Positions 1 to 6,838 of a stretch of DNA of 13,073 nt are shown here, piece after piece (the stretch's first letter is position 1; each line of letters begins with the position of its first letter). The position numbers and the translations under genes were made by a program. The notes below the pieces were generated by a model. That model saw only the letters and a list, made by a program, of their open reading frames with translations, was not told the origin of the DNA and ran no database searches. Source of the stretch: Gammaproteobacteria bacterium (GTDB lineage Bacteria > Pseudomonadota > Gammaproteobacteria > Pseudomonadales > Porticoccaceae); NCBI GenBank assembly GCA_016708925.1, contig JADJET010000016.1, positions 1-13,073 of the forward strand, in the 5' to 3' direction.

Positions 1-2
1 AA

Positions 3-638
3 CAGTGGCTGGTGCAGACCGTCGCGCGTCAGGCACAGGCGGCCGGCATAACGATGCCCGAGGTGGCGATCTGGGAGTCGCCCGACGTCAACGCGTTTGC
101 CACCGGCATGAGCAAGAACAGCTCGCTGATCGCCGTGTCCAGCGGCCTGCTGCAAAAGATGACCCGGGAAGAGGCCGAGGCGGTACTGGGTCACGAGATG
201 GCCCACGTCGCCAACGGCGACATGGTCACGCTGGCGCTGATCCAGGGCGTGGTGAACACCTTTGTCCTGTTCCTGTCGCGGGTGATCGGTCACACCGTGG
301 ATCGGGTGATTTTCCGGACCGAAAACGGCCATGGCCCGGCGTTCTGGGTCACGGTGATCATCGCCGATCTGGTGCTGGGCATCCTCGCGTCCATCATCGT
401 GATGTGGTTCTCGCGCCAGCGGGAGTTTCGCGCTGACACCGGCGGCGCGCGACTGGCCGGGCGCGGCGCCATGATCGCGGCGCTGGAGCGTCTGGCGAGC
501 CTGCACCCGCAACCGCTGCCCGACAAAATGGCGGCTTTCGGCATCGCCGGCGGCGGCGCGGGCGGCATCAAGCGCCTGTTCATGACCCATCCGCCGCTTG
601 CCGAGCGCATCGCGGCGCTACGGGGCGCCGGAGTTTGA
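3..638 (+). CDS. htpX: Protease HtpX, membrane zinc metalloprotease (5' end outside window)
   Basis: HtpX is an inner-membrane M48 metalloprotease that takes part in quality control of membrane proteins alongside FtsH. The frame is open from the first base, so the N-terminus (roughly 80 residues by comparison with the ~290-residue family) lies outside the window. Seen directly: NAFATGMSKNSSLIAVSSGL, then the zinc motif HEMAH (HExxH) inside GHEMAHVANGDMVT, two hydrophobic segments after it (VNTFVLFLSRVIGHT and AFWVTVIIADLVLGILASII), and REFRAD, whose Glu is the usual third zinc ligand. The C-terminus MTHPPLAERIAALR is also typical. All catalytic residues are present, so the protein should be active. 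It ends in TGA and is followed on the same strand by small genes that may be co-transcribed. The GTG at 12 is an internal codon, not the start. Confidence 0.96.
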   Translation, partial: QWLVQTVARQAQAAGITMPEVAIWESPDVNAFATGMSKNSSLIAVSSGLLQKMTREEAEAVLGHEMAHVANGDMVTLALIQGVVNTFVLFLSRVIGHTVDRVIFRTENGHGPAFWVTVIIADLVLGILASIIVMWFSRQREFRADTGGARLAGRGAMIAALERLASLHPQPLPDKMAAFGIAGGGAGGIKRLFMTHPPLAERIAALRGAGV

Positions 639-694
639 GGAGACGCACGTCGCTGTAACTGGCGTATCGCCTGTCATATCAACCAAGGAGACGA

Positions 695-952
695 ATGATG
701 AAATGCCCAACCTGCAAAGAGACCAGTCTGGTGATGACCGACCGGCAAGGCATCGAGATCGACTATTGCCCGGAATGCCGTGGCGTGTGGCTGGATCGCG
801 GTGAGCTGGACAAGCTGATCGAGCGCGCGGAGCGCCCGCGCGGCGACGCTGCCGAGCGGGGACGCGAACCCGTGCGTCAGGACCGACCTTATCGGAATGA
901 CGAATACCGGCACAAGCCGCGCAAGTCCTTCCTGAGCGAGCTGTTCGACTGA
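695..952 (+). CDS. Small zf-TFIIB (zinc ribbon) protein, 85 aa
   Basis: A small cytoplasmic protein of the zf-TFIIB family (PF13453); the role of the family is not established. The zinc ribbon is formed by C4-P-T-C7 and C25-P-E-C28, followed by the signature RGVWLDRGELDKLIERA. The rest is a charged, Arg-rich tail ending KSFLSELFD, which probably lacks a fold of its own. AAGGAG at 685-690 lies four bases before the ATG at 695; a second ATG at 698 would give a protein one residue shorter and a similar spacing, so the exact first Met is uncertain. It lies 56 bp after htpX and 13 bp before the amphi-Trp gene, so it probably belongs to the same transcript. It could bind zinc for structure only; nucleic-acid binding is possible but not shown. 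Confidence 0.9.
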   Translation: MMKCPTCKETSLVMTDRQGIEIDYCPECRGVWLDRGELDKLIERAERPRGDAAERGREPVRQDRPYRNDEYRHKPRKSFLSELFD

Positions 953-965
953 GAGGAAAATCCTT

Positions 966-1202
966 ATGGAGCAGGAAATCGAGAAGGCCTGTTCGCGCAA
1001 GACGTTCGTCGCCAGGTTGCGCCGGTTGGCCACCGCCCTGGAGCGCGGCGAACGCTTTGCCATCCAGGTGGCGGGCCAGCGCATCGTGGTGCCGCGCGAG
1101 GCCGCGGTGGGTATCGCGCACGAACGCGAAGGCGATATCGAGGAGATCGAGTTCCAGCTAACGTGGCAGACCACCCGCCGGCAACCCAAGGTAAGCCCGT
1201 GA
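966..1202 (+). CDS. Amphi-Trp domain protein, 78 aa
   Basis: A small soluble protein of the amphi-Trp family, named for an amphipathic strand ending in a conserved Trp near the C-terminus. The function of the family is unknown. Visible features are an N-terminal helix (EKACSRKTFVARLRRLATAL), a central strand region (RFAIQVAGQRIVVPREA) and the alternating strand DIEEIEFQLTWQ with the Trp in the expected place. The ATG at 966 follows a purine-rich GAGAGGAAAA stretch at 950-959. After its TGA at 1200-1202 the same frame stays open right up to the next gene at 1257, so the two coding regions share a frame separated by one stop. The neighbours suggest a role in the envelope or a stress response, but that is inference only. 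Confidence 0.82.
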   Translation: MEQEIEKACSRKTFVARLRRLATALERGERFAIQVAGQRIVVPREAAVGIAHEREGDIEEIEFQLTWQTTRRQPKVSP

Positions 1203-1256
1203 CCAGCGCCGCATGCGCCTGGCCATGATCCATCCGGCGCTCAAGACGGCGCTCTG

Positions 1257-1469
1257 ATGCGCGCTCGGCTGGCCGCGCTGGCGCGGGCATTCAAGCGCGA
1301 GTTCGCGGTGTATCGCTGCGCGCTCGCCGATCCGGATACGCCCTGGCCTGCCAAGGTGCTACTGGGTCTAGCGGTCGGCTACACCCTGCTGCCGTTCGAT
1401 CTGATCCCGGACTTACTGCCGGTGATCGGCCAGCGGGACGATCTGATCATCGTGCCGGACCTGGTCTGA
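1257..1469 (+). CDS. YkvA/DUF1232 membrane protein, apparently truncated by a premature TGA
   Basis: The 70-residue product matches the YkvA (DUF1232) family of small membrane proteins of unknown function: DPDTPWPAKVLLGLAVGYTL, LLPFDLIPDLLPVIGQRDD and LIIVPDLV are all family hallmarks. It then stops at TGA (1467-1469). The frame beyond the stop continues as LAHRLIPPAVMA, which is what follows in full-length relatives, and from memory of the family the stop falls where a Trp is usual (VPxxxWLAxRLIP). One base change, TGG to TGA, would explain it. Without it the frame would run to TAA at 1560-1562 and give 101 residues. The ATG at 1257 overlaps the stop of a 14-codon mini-ORF (1213-1257). The truncated form keeps its hydrophobic hairpin but loses the last amphipathic helix, so it is probably a recent pseudogene; a base-calling error is the other explanation. 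Confidence 0.72.
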   Translation: MRARLAALARAFKREFAVYRCALADPDTPWPAKVLLGLAVGYTLLPFDLIPDLLPVIGQRDDLIIVPDLV

Positions 1470-1562
1470 CTGGCCCATCGCCTGATCCCGCCCGCCGTCA
1501 TGGCCAGTGCTGGGCGCGCAATCCCCGTTTTTAACAACCAGCGGACGCTTCGACATGAATAA
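1470..1562 (+). pseudogene. Detached C-terminus of the YkvA/DUF1232 gene
   Basis: In frame with the coding region before it, this stretch reads LAHRLIPPAVMASAGRA and ends in TAA at 1560-1562. The first dozen residues fit the C-terminal helix of YkvA proteins. The old stop overlaps the first eight bases of terC (ATG at 1555), the arrangement expected of translationally coupled genes. terC has no strong Shine-Dalgarno sequence, so loss of read-through ribosomes here could lower its translation. The coupling is inferred. Confidence 0.6.
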
Positions 1563-2556
1563 TGCAATCTCCATCGGCGAGCCCTGGATGTGGGGCGCCT
1601 TCGTCGCCTTCGTGCTGGTCATGCTGGCGCTGGACCTGTTCGTGTTCGGTGGCCGCAAGGCGCACAAGGTTGGCGTCAGGGAGGCGGGTGCCTGGACGCT
1701 GGCCTGGGTGAGCCTGGCGCTCGCTTTCAACGTTGGTCTGTGGTGGCACTTGAGCGGCTTGGTGGGACCGGAAGTCGCCAATCAGAAGGCGCTGGAATTT
1801 CTCACCGGTTACCTGATCGAGTGGTCGCTGTCGGTGGACAACGTCTTCGTGTTCCTGCTGATTTTCTCCTCCTTCCATGTCGCCGCCGAGTACCAGCGCC
1901 GGGTGCTGATCTACGGCGTACTGGGCGCCATCGTCATGCGCGCCATCATGATCCTGGCCGGCGCCTGGGTGGTGCGCGAGTTCTCCTGGGTGCTCTATTT
2001 GTTCGGTTTCTTCCTGGTGGTGACCGGCATGCGCATGCTGGTGATGGCGGAGAAAACGCCCGACCTGGAGAAAAACCCGGTGCTGAAATTCGCGCGCCGC
2101 CATCTGCGCATCGCCGACGGCGATCACGGCGAGAAATTCACCGTGATGAAGGATGGCGTGCGCCATTTCACACCGCTGTTCCTGGTGCTGATCCTGATCG
2201 AGGTCTCCGACCTGGTGTTCGCCGTGGATTCCATTCCGGCCATCTTCGCCATCACCACCGACCCGTTCATCGTCTTCACCTCCAACATTTTTGCCATCCT
2301 GGGCCTGCGGGCACTGTATTTTTTGATGGCGGACGTGGCGGATCGCTTCCACCTGCTCAAATATGGCCTGGCCATGGTGCTTACCTTCATCGGCGCCAAG
2401 ATGCTTGTTGCGCCTTGGTATCACGTGCCGGTGGCCGCTTCGCTGGCCATCGTCGCGGTGCTGATCGGGGCCAGCGTGATTGCCAGCCTGATCGCCACGC
2501 GCGGGCTCATCCGATCGCACACCACCGACAGGCGAATAAGGCAGACCCGGGCATGA
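1555..2556 (+). CDS. TerC/Alx family integral membrane transporter, 333 aa
   Basis: A polytopic inner-membrane protein of the TerC family, whose Alx members export Mn2+; other members are linked to tellurite resistance. The length fits Alx (about 320 residues). The two family signatures are present: GYLIEWSLSVDNVFVFLLIF (Glu89 and Asp95) and LILIEVSDLVFAVDSIPAIF (Glu216, Asp219 and Asp225), the conserved acidic residues thought to bind metal in the membrane. About nine hydrophobic segments can be counted, with a charged cytoplasmic-type loop near residues 165-205. ATG at 1555 is preferred over the GTG at 1507, because relatives begin just before a WMWGAFVAFV-like helix. There is no strong ribosome-binding site before it. 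I saw no yybP-ykoY-type manganese riboswitch upstream, unlike alx of E. coli. Export of Mn2+ is the best guess; the substrate cannot be read from the sequence. Confidence 0.93.
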   Translation: MNNAISIGEPWMWGAFVAFVLVMLALDLFVFGGRKAHKVGVREAGAWTLAWVSLALAFNVGLWWHLSGLVGPEVANQKALEFLTGYLIEWSLSVDNVFVFLLIFSSFHVAAEYQRRVLIYGVLGAIVMRAIMILAGAWVVREFSWVLYLFGFFLVVTGMRMLVMAEKTPDLEKNPVLKFARRHLRIADGDHGEKFTVMKDGVRHFTPLFLVLILIEVSDLVFAVDSIPAIFAITTDPFIVFTSNIFAILGLRALYFLMADVADRFHLLKYGLAMVLTFIGAKMLVAPWYHVPVAASLAIVAVLIGASVIASLIATRGLIRSHTTDRRIRQTRA

Positions 2557-3304
2557 ACGCCCAACCATGGGCTGGCCCTGCAGCGGGGGGGTGGCCCGAT
2601 GACCCTGTCGACGGAAACGCGTACCCTTCTCACCGCCATTCCCATGGCACGCGCAAAGTACCGACCTGATTTGTGCTGGTCTTGAGACGGCCGCCCGCGG
2701 CCTGTCCGTGGCCGAGGCGCGCGCGCCTGGCGCGTCACGGAGAGAACCGCCTGGCTTCGATCCCGCCGCGCTGCCCACCACGTGGTGGTGTGGGTGCCGA
2801 GTTGTTCGCGTGCTTCATGGGGTCCATGGCGCGGTCGAGCCCGCCCAGCGGCGAGCCGCGATAGCCGGAAACGAAGCCCGCCGTCTGATCGCGCCAGCAT
2901 TGCAGCAGCAGCCGCACCAGGGCATCGATGCCGCTGGGATAAGCGCGGCCCTGGGTCAGCGCGCATTTGTCGTCGAGGAAAACCGGCATGGGGATACTTC
3001 TGAGGACGGTCCTGGTGACCAGCGCAGCGGCTGCCGCGGGGGGCGTCGAGGCGCTCGGAATCGATCTCCCGCGCGCCGCACGGCGTCCGCGGGGCCGCGC
3101 CGCAAAACCTTCTGTAATCATCAAACGCTTGGCAGACGGACGCCCGATAGGGTTTACTTCAAACCGGCCGGCTGCACCATGCGGCCCGATATCCGATCCA
3201 CGATGACGATCACTTGTCTTGCTCGCGGTGCGGTCCGGTCAACCCGGGCCGGCGCTGTTGCTGTCCGAGTTGTTCGCTTTACGCTGCCAGGAGTGTAGTG
3301 ATTC
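2557..3304. other. Gene-poor stretch between terC and the antiporter gene
   Basis: About 750 bp without an intact gene. Open frames exist on both strands but have skewed, repetitive composition (Arg, Ala and Pro rich) and no recognisable domains. The one meaningful piece is the indolepyruvate oxidoreductase fragment on the minus strand (listed separately). A short inverted repeat GCCCA/TGGGC (2559-2563 and 2568-2572) follows terC but lacks a T-tract, so I do not call a terminator. The + strand frame from ATG 2988 to 3206 starts with a hydrophobic MGILLRTVLVTSAAAAA stretch, but nothing else supports it. Confidence 0.6.
2800..2989 (-). pseudogene. Fragment of indolepyruvate ferredoxin oxidoreductase (N-terminal piece)
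   Basis: On the minus strand one frame reads FLDDKCALTQGRAYPSGID, then ALVRLLLQ, then TAGFVSGYRGSPLGGLDRAM. This is the start of the thiamine-diphosphate-dependent indolepyruvate (2-oxoacid) ferredoxin oxidoreductase family, where relatives read LDDKYTLxxGRVYLTGxQALVRL and then TAGFxSGYRGSPLGG. The whole enzyme has over 1,100 residues; here only about 60 are recognisable. About 12 residues between the two blocks appear shortened, and after GGLDRAM the similarity fades into unrelated sequence in all three frames. The piece cannot encode an enzyme. It is either the relic of a largely deleted gene or was brought in by rearrangement. The boundaries are approximate. Confidence 0.68.
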
Positions 3305-4399
3305 ATGAACGCCACCGTTCTCGGCTTGTTTGTTCTCGGCTTGGTATTGCTGGTAGTGGGCGCCGAGCTGCTGGTGCGCGGCGCTTCGCGCCTCGCGCGC
3401 CGGTTCGGCATCTCGCCGCTGGTCATCGGTCTCACGGTGGTCGCCTTTGGCACCAGCGCGCCCGAGCTCGCGGTGAGTGTGCAGGCCGGATTTGCGGGCC
3501 AGGCCGACATCGCGCTCGGCAATGTGGTCGGCAGCAATATTTTCAATGTGCTGCTCATTCTCGGCTTGTCGGCGCTGATCGTGCCGCTGGTGGTGTCGCA
3601 GCAGTTGGTACAGCTCGAAGTACCGCTCATGATCGGCGTGTCCGTGCTGCTGCTGATCATGGCACTCGACGGCCGCATCGGCGGGTTTGATGGCCTGCTG
3701 CTTTTTGTCGGCGTCCTGGCCTACACGGTATTTGCGCTGCGCCAGAGTCGCAAGGAAGGCGGTGCGGTGCAGGCCGAGTACACGCAGGAGTACGGTACTG
3801 ACACGCATTCGCTACTCGGGCGGCTGCCGCTGCAGATCGCATGCATCGTTGCCGGATTAGCCCTGCTCGTGCTGGGCGCTCACTGGCTGGTCGAGGGAGC
3901 GGTGGTGATGGCGCGACTGTTCGGCGTGAGCGAGCTGATCATCGGCCTCACCATCGTCGCCGCCGGCACCTCGCTGCCCGAGCTGGCGACTTCGGTCGTG
4001 GCGGCGCTGCGCGGTGAGCGCGACATCGCGGTCGGCAACGTGATTGGCAGTAACCTGTTCAATATTCTGGCGATCACCGGCATCGCCTCCATGGTTACAC
4101 CGGGCGGACTGGAAGTCGCGCCGGCGCTGCTGCGCTTTGACCTCCCGGTGATGATCGCGGTGGCGCTTGCGTGCCTGCCGATCTTTGCCACCGGCCATCT
4201 GATCTCGCGCTGGGATGGGGCGCTGTTCGTCGGCTACTACGCGGCCTACATGCTGTACCTGGTGCTCACGGCCACCCGGCACGCGATGCTGCCGGCGTAC
4301 AGTGCCGCGATGCTCGGGTTCGTGCTGCCACTCACGGCGGTGACGCTGATCGTGCTGCTGGTGCGCCATCGGGCACGCAATGCGGCCGAGAAAACCTGA
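3305..4399 (+). CDS. Calcium/sodium antiporter, CaxA/YrbG family, 364 aa
   Basis: An inner-membrane exchanger of the Ca2+/cation antiporter superfamily (NCX-like, K+-dependent subgroup), which expels Ca2+ in exchange for Na+ or H+. It has the expected internal duplication. The alpha-1 repeat has GTSAPE (49-54) and GNVVGSNIFN (72-81); the alpha-2 repeat has GTSLPE (221-226) and GNVIGSNLFN (244-253). Glu54 and Glu226 are the expected ion ligands. About ten to eleven transmembrane segments are visible, with a hydrophilic loop at 147-172 between the halves. It is somewhat longer than E. coli YrbG (325 residues) because of this loop and a longer C-terminal end. AGGAG at 3289-3293 precedes the ATG by 11 bases, a rather long spacing. 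A terminator-like hairpin follows. Substrate choice between Ca2+ and other divalent ions cannot be decided from the sequence. Confidence 0.94.
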   Translation: MNATVLGLFVLGLVLLVVGAELLVRGASRLARRFGISPLVIGLTVVAFGTSAPELAVSVQAGFAGQADIALGNVVGSNIFNVLLILGLSALIVPLVVSQQLVQLEVPLMIGVSVLLLIMALDGRIGGFDGLLLFVGVLAYTVFALRQSRKEGGAVQAEYTQEYGTDTHSLLGRLPLQIACIVAGLALLVLGAHWLVEGAVVMARLFGVSELIIGLTIVAAGTSLPELATSVVAALRGERDIAVGNVIGSNLFNILAITGIASMVTPGGLEVAPALLRFDLPVMIAVALACLPIFATGHLISRWDGALFVGYYAAYMLYLVLTATRHAMLPAYSAAMLGFVLPLTAVTLIVLLVRHRARNAAEKT

Positions 4400-4402
4400 T
4401 CC

Positions 4403-4446
4403 GCCGCCGCGCCCGCGCCGTTTCAGGTCACGGCGCCGGCGGCTTT
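4403..4446 (+). terminator. Likely intrinsic terminator after the calcium antiporter gene
   Basis: GC-rich hairpin just after the stop codon. GCCGCC (4403-4408) pairs with GGCGGC (4438-4443), and GCGCCG (4415-4420) pairs with CGGCGC (4431-4436), around the loop at 4421-4430. A short T-run (TTTC) follows. The tract is short and the left arm has a six-base bulge, so efficiency is uncertain. Confidence 0.42.
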
Positions 4447-4514
4447 CTCGCCGGGTAGAAACCCTGATTCCGGCGCGATCCAGTGATACCGTCCTGCATC
4501 GCTGATCCGGTCCC

Positions 4515-4521
4515 GAAGGAG
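4515..4521 (+). promoter_or_regulatory. Strong ribosome binding site fixing a GTG start
   Basis: GAAGGAG lies five bases before the GTG at 4527. The encoded protein then begins MEAFLVATGIVALAEIGDKT, exactly as in the GDT1 family. No in-frame ATG nearby would keep the first helix, so GTG is the start. Confidence 0.75.
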
Positions 4522-4526
4522 TCCCA

Positions 4527-5102
4527 GTGGAAGCGTTCCTCGTCGCGACGGGCATCGTCGCCCTCGCTGAAATCGGCGATAAAACCCAGCTGCTCGCGTT
4601 CATTCTGGCGGCGAAATTTCGCAAGCCCGCGCCGATCATCGCCGGAATTCTGCTCGCAACGCTGGTCAATCACGGCGTTGCCGGTGCACTCGGCGCGTGG
4701 ATCACCGCGCTCATGAGTCCGGCAACGCTGCGCTGGGTGCTCGGCATCTCGTTCCTCGGCATGGCGGTCTGGACCCTGATTCCCGACAAATTCGACGAGC
4801 GCGACAGCAGGGTCACGCGATTCGGCGTGTTTGGCACCACACTCGTCGCATTTTTCCTCGCCGAAATGGGCGACAAGACGCAGATCGCCACCGTGGCGCT
4901 GGCGGCGCAATACCACACCTTCTTTGCGGTGGTGGCGGGGACCACGCTCGGCATGATGATTGCCAATGTTCCCGCCGTGTTGCTGGGTGACCGGATTGCG
5001 CAGCGGATGCCGGTGCGACTGGTGCATGCCGTCGCCGCCGCGAGCTTCGCGATCCTCGGCGTGATTACCCTGGCAGGGGGCGGCGCGCGCTGGGGTTTTT
5101 GA
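4527..5102 (+). CDS. GDT1/TMEM165 (UPF0016) family transporter, probable Mn2+/Ca2+ exporter, 191 aa
   Basis: A six-helix inner-membrane protein of the UPF0016 family. Relatives include yeast Gdt1, human TMEM165 and bacterial MneA-type manganese exporters. The defining motif E-x-G-D-K-[TS] occurs twice, as in the full-length two-repeat form: EIGDKT at residues 15-20 and EMGDKT at 113-118. The two halves are joined by a short hydrophilic stretch (PDKFDERDSRVTRFG), and both halves have three hydrophobic segments, as expected for an inverted duplication. Translation starts at GTG with a strong ribosome binding site. It follows the Ca2+ antiporter on the same strand but is separated from it by a terminator-like hairpin, so it may have its own promoter. 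Mn2+ export is the best guess from the family; Ca2+/H+ exchange is the alternative. Confidence 0.93.
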   Translation: MEAFLVATGIVALAEIGDKTQLLAFILAAKFRKPAPIIAGILLATLVNHGVAGALGAWITALMSPATLRWVLGISFLGMAVWTLIPDKFDERDSRVTRFGVFGTTLVAFFLAEMGDKTQIATVALAAQYHTFFAVVAGTTLGMMIANVPAVLLGDRIAQRMPVRLVHAVAAASFAILGVITLAGGGARWGF

Positions 5103-5128
5103 TCCGTGCCACGGGGCACAAACCCTGG

Positions 5129-5158
5129 TGGAGCCATGCGGAGCCGAGAACCTATACT
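5129..5158 (+). promoter_or_regulatory. Candidate sigma70 promoter before the DUF2130 gene
   Basis: TATACT at 5153-5158 matches the -10 consensus in five of six positions. TGGAGC at 5129-5134 is a weak -35 (three of six) with an 18-base spacer. The site is about 130 bp upstream of the DUF2130 start. This is the most AT-rich hexamer of the gap, but not proof of a promoter. Confidence 0.4.
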
Positions 5159-5285
5159 GACCGCCAGGCGGATGCAGGGCGATGGTCGTGCGCGCGGTAC
5201 CTGATGCAACCGCACGCTCTGTTTGGCCGCGGCACCCCGCGACGATCAACATTCCGGCACCGCACCGACAGGAGTTCAGAGGCAC

Positions 5286-6599
5286 ATGGGCATGACCGAA
5301 TCCATCATCATCTGCCCCAACTGCAAAACCGAAATCAAGCTCACCGAATCGCTGGCGGCGCCGCTGATCGAAGCCACGCGCCGACAATTCGAGCAACAAC
5401 TGGCGGAGAAGGATCGCGAGGTTGCCACGCGCGAGCAAGGCCTCCGCGACCGGGAAAAGCTGTTGGCCGACGCCCGCCGCACATTGGACGCGCAGGTGGC
5501 TGATCAGGTGGCCGAGCAGTTGCAGGCCGAGCGTGCGCGCGTGATCGCCGAAGAAGCCAAGAAGGCCAGACTCGCCAGCGCCGCGGAACTGGACGCCAAG
5601 GCGCGCGAGCTCAGCGAGCTGAACGAAGTGCTCAAGGCCCGCGACGAGAAACTGGCCGAAGCCCAGAAAGCGCAGGCTGAACTGATCCGCAAGCAACGCG
5701 AACTGGACGATGCCCGGCGCGAACTCGAACTCACCGTCGAAAAGCGCGTGCAGGACGGCCTCACCGAGGTGCGCGCCCACGCCAAACAGGAAGCCGAGGA
5801 CGAGCAGAAACTCAAGGTAATGGAAAAGGAGCACACCATTGCCGCCATGCAGAAACAGATCGAGGATCTCAAGCGCCGCGCCGAACAGGGCTCGCAACAA
5901 TTGCAGGGCGAAGTGCAGGAGCTGGAACTGGAAAGCCTGCTGCGCGCCAGGTTTCCCTTCGACACCATCGAGCCCGTGCCCAAGGGCGAGTTCGGCGGCG
6001 ACGCCTTGCAGCGGGTGACGAGTGCCGGCGGCCAGCCCTGCGGCACCATCCTGTGGGAGTTCAAACGCACCAAAAACTGGAGTGATGGCTGGTTGACCAA
6101 GCTGCGCGAGGACCAGCGCACGGCGAAGGCCGAAGTCGCGGTGCTGGTCAGCCAGGCGCTGCCCAAGGGCGTGGAGTCGTTCGACGTGCTCGACGGCGTC
6201 TGGGTCACCAGCCCGCGCGCCGCGCTGCCGGTCGCCACCGTGCTGCGGCATTCCCTGCAACAGGTCAGCATGGCCCGCGCGGTATCCGAAGGCCAGCAGA
6301 CCAAGACCGAGATGGTCTACCAGTACCTGACCGGACCGCGCTTTCGCCACCGCGTGGAAGCCATCGTCGAAGCCTTCTCGTCGATGCAGGAAGATCTCGA
6401 CCGGGAACGCAAGGCGATCATGAAACAGTGGGCCAAGCGCGAGGAACAGATCGAGCGCGTGATGGGCGCAACGGTCGGGATGTATGGTGACTTGCAGGGG
6501 ATCGCCGGGAAATCCTTGCAGGAAATCGAGGGGTTGGAACTACAGGCTCTCGACGGGCCGAGTAACATTGCAGCGCCGCGGCCGACCCCGACCGGTTGA
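5286..6599 (+). CDS. DUF2130 domain protein: coiled coil plus nuclease-like C-terminal domain, 437 aa
   Basis: A soluble DUF2130 (PF09903) protein of unproven function. The N-terminus has one zinc-knuckle-like pair (C10-PN-C13). Residues about 25-210 form a long, charged coiled coil rich in Glu, Arg, Lys and Ala. The conserved domain starts near 210 (ELELESLLRARFPFDTIEPV) and contains GGD (237-239) and WEFKRTKNW (E258, K260), followed by KLREDQRTAKAEVAVLVSQA. A Glu in the first helix (E216), an Asp, then E-x-K is the layout of PD-(D/E)XK nucleases, so a DNA-cleaving or DNA-binding role is a fair inference, not a demonstrated one. ATG at 5286 has AGGAG 11 bases upstream; ATG at 5292 has AGAGG nine bases upstream and is nearly as good. 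An in-frame upstream start at 5223 lacks support. It appears to be transcribed alone. Confidence 0.88.
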   Translation: MGMTESIIICPNCKTEIKLTESLAAPLIEATRRQFEQQLAEKDREVATREQGLRDREKLLADARRTLDAQVADQVAEQLQAERARVIAEEAKKARLASAAELDAKARELSELNEVLKARDEKLAEAQKAQAELIRKQRELDDARRELELTVEKRVQDGLTEVRAHAKQEAEDEQKLKVMEKEHTIAAMQKQIEDLKRRAEQGSQQLQGEVQELELESLLRARFPFDTIEPVPKGEFGGDALQRVTSAGGQPCGTILWEFKRTKNWSDGWLTKLREDQRTAKAEVAVLVSQALPKGVESFDVLDGVWVTSPRAALPVATVLRHSLQQVSMARAVSEGQQTKTEMVYQYLTGPRFRHRVEAIVEAFSSMQEDLDRERKAIMKQWAKREEQIERVMGATVGMYGDLQGIAGKSLQEIEGLELQALDGPSNIAAPRPTPTG

Positions 6600-6758
6600 G
6601 TCGATTTCTTGTGCAGGTCGGCAAAGCGATCCGCAAAAATATTCGCGGCTTCGCAGACTTGAATTGCAACCCCGCCCGTGACGCTGGCCGCCGGCGCGGT
6701 GTCGGCGCAACGCGCGCTGCTGCGGGCGTCCAGTCGCCGCAGTCACCGAGATGGACGC

Positions 6759-6781
6759 AACCGAGGACAACCCGGTTTTTT
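6759..6781 (+). terminator. Weak terminator-like hairpin after the DUF2130 gene
   Basis: AACCG (6759-6763) pairs with CGGTT (6773-6777), and the T-run continues to 6781, giving TTTTTT in all. The stem has only five pairs and a nine-base loop, and it sits 160 bp after the stop codon, so the call is tentative. Confidence 0.28.
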
Positions 6782-6838
6782 GCCGCACCACTGGATGGGC
6801 CCGGGGGCGCGCCAACGCCGGGCAGCACGGCATCTTGC

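Noticed and set aside
966..1562. TGA read as Trp or selenocysteine, joining the amphi-Trp and YkvA frames into one protein.
   Set aside because: htpX, zf-TFIIB, terC, GDT1, DUF2130 and fabV all end at TGA where their families end, so TGA is a normal stop. No selenocysteine insertion hairpin was apparent.
1531..2781. Minus-strand open frame of 416 codons opposite terC, rich in His and Gln.
   Set aside because: The composition mirrors antisense of Val/Leu/Met-rich membrane codons, and there is no recognisable domain.
4400..4526. Manganese riboswitch (yybP-ykoY type) before the GDT1 gene, or before terC.
   Set aside because: I could not find the conserved motif arrangement; the gaps are short and partly taken up by the terminator-like hairpin or by the YkvA gene.
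4428..6350. Long minus-strand open frame of 640 codons opposite the GDT1 and DUF2130 genes.
   Set aside because: It is the antisense of two well-supported genes in GC-rich DNA and shows no domain of its own.
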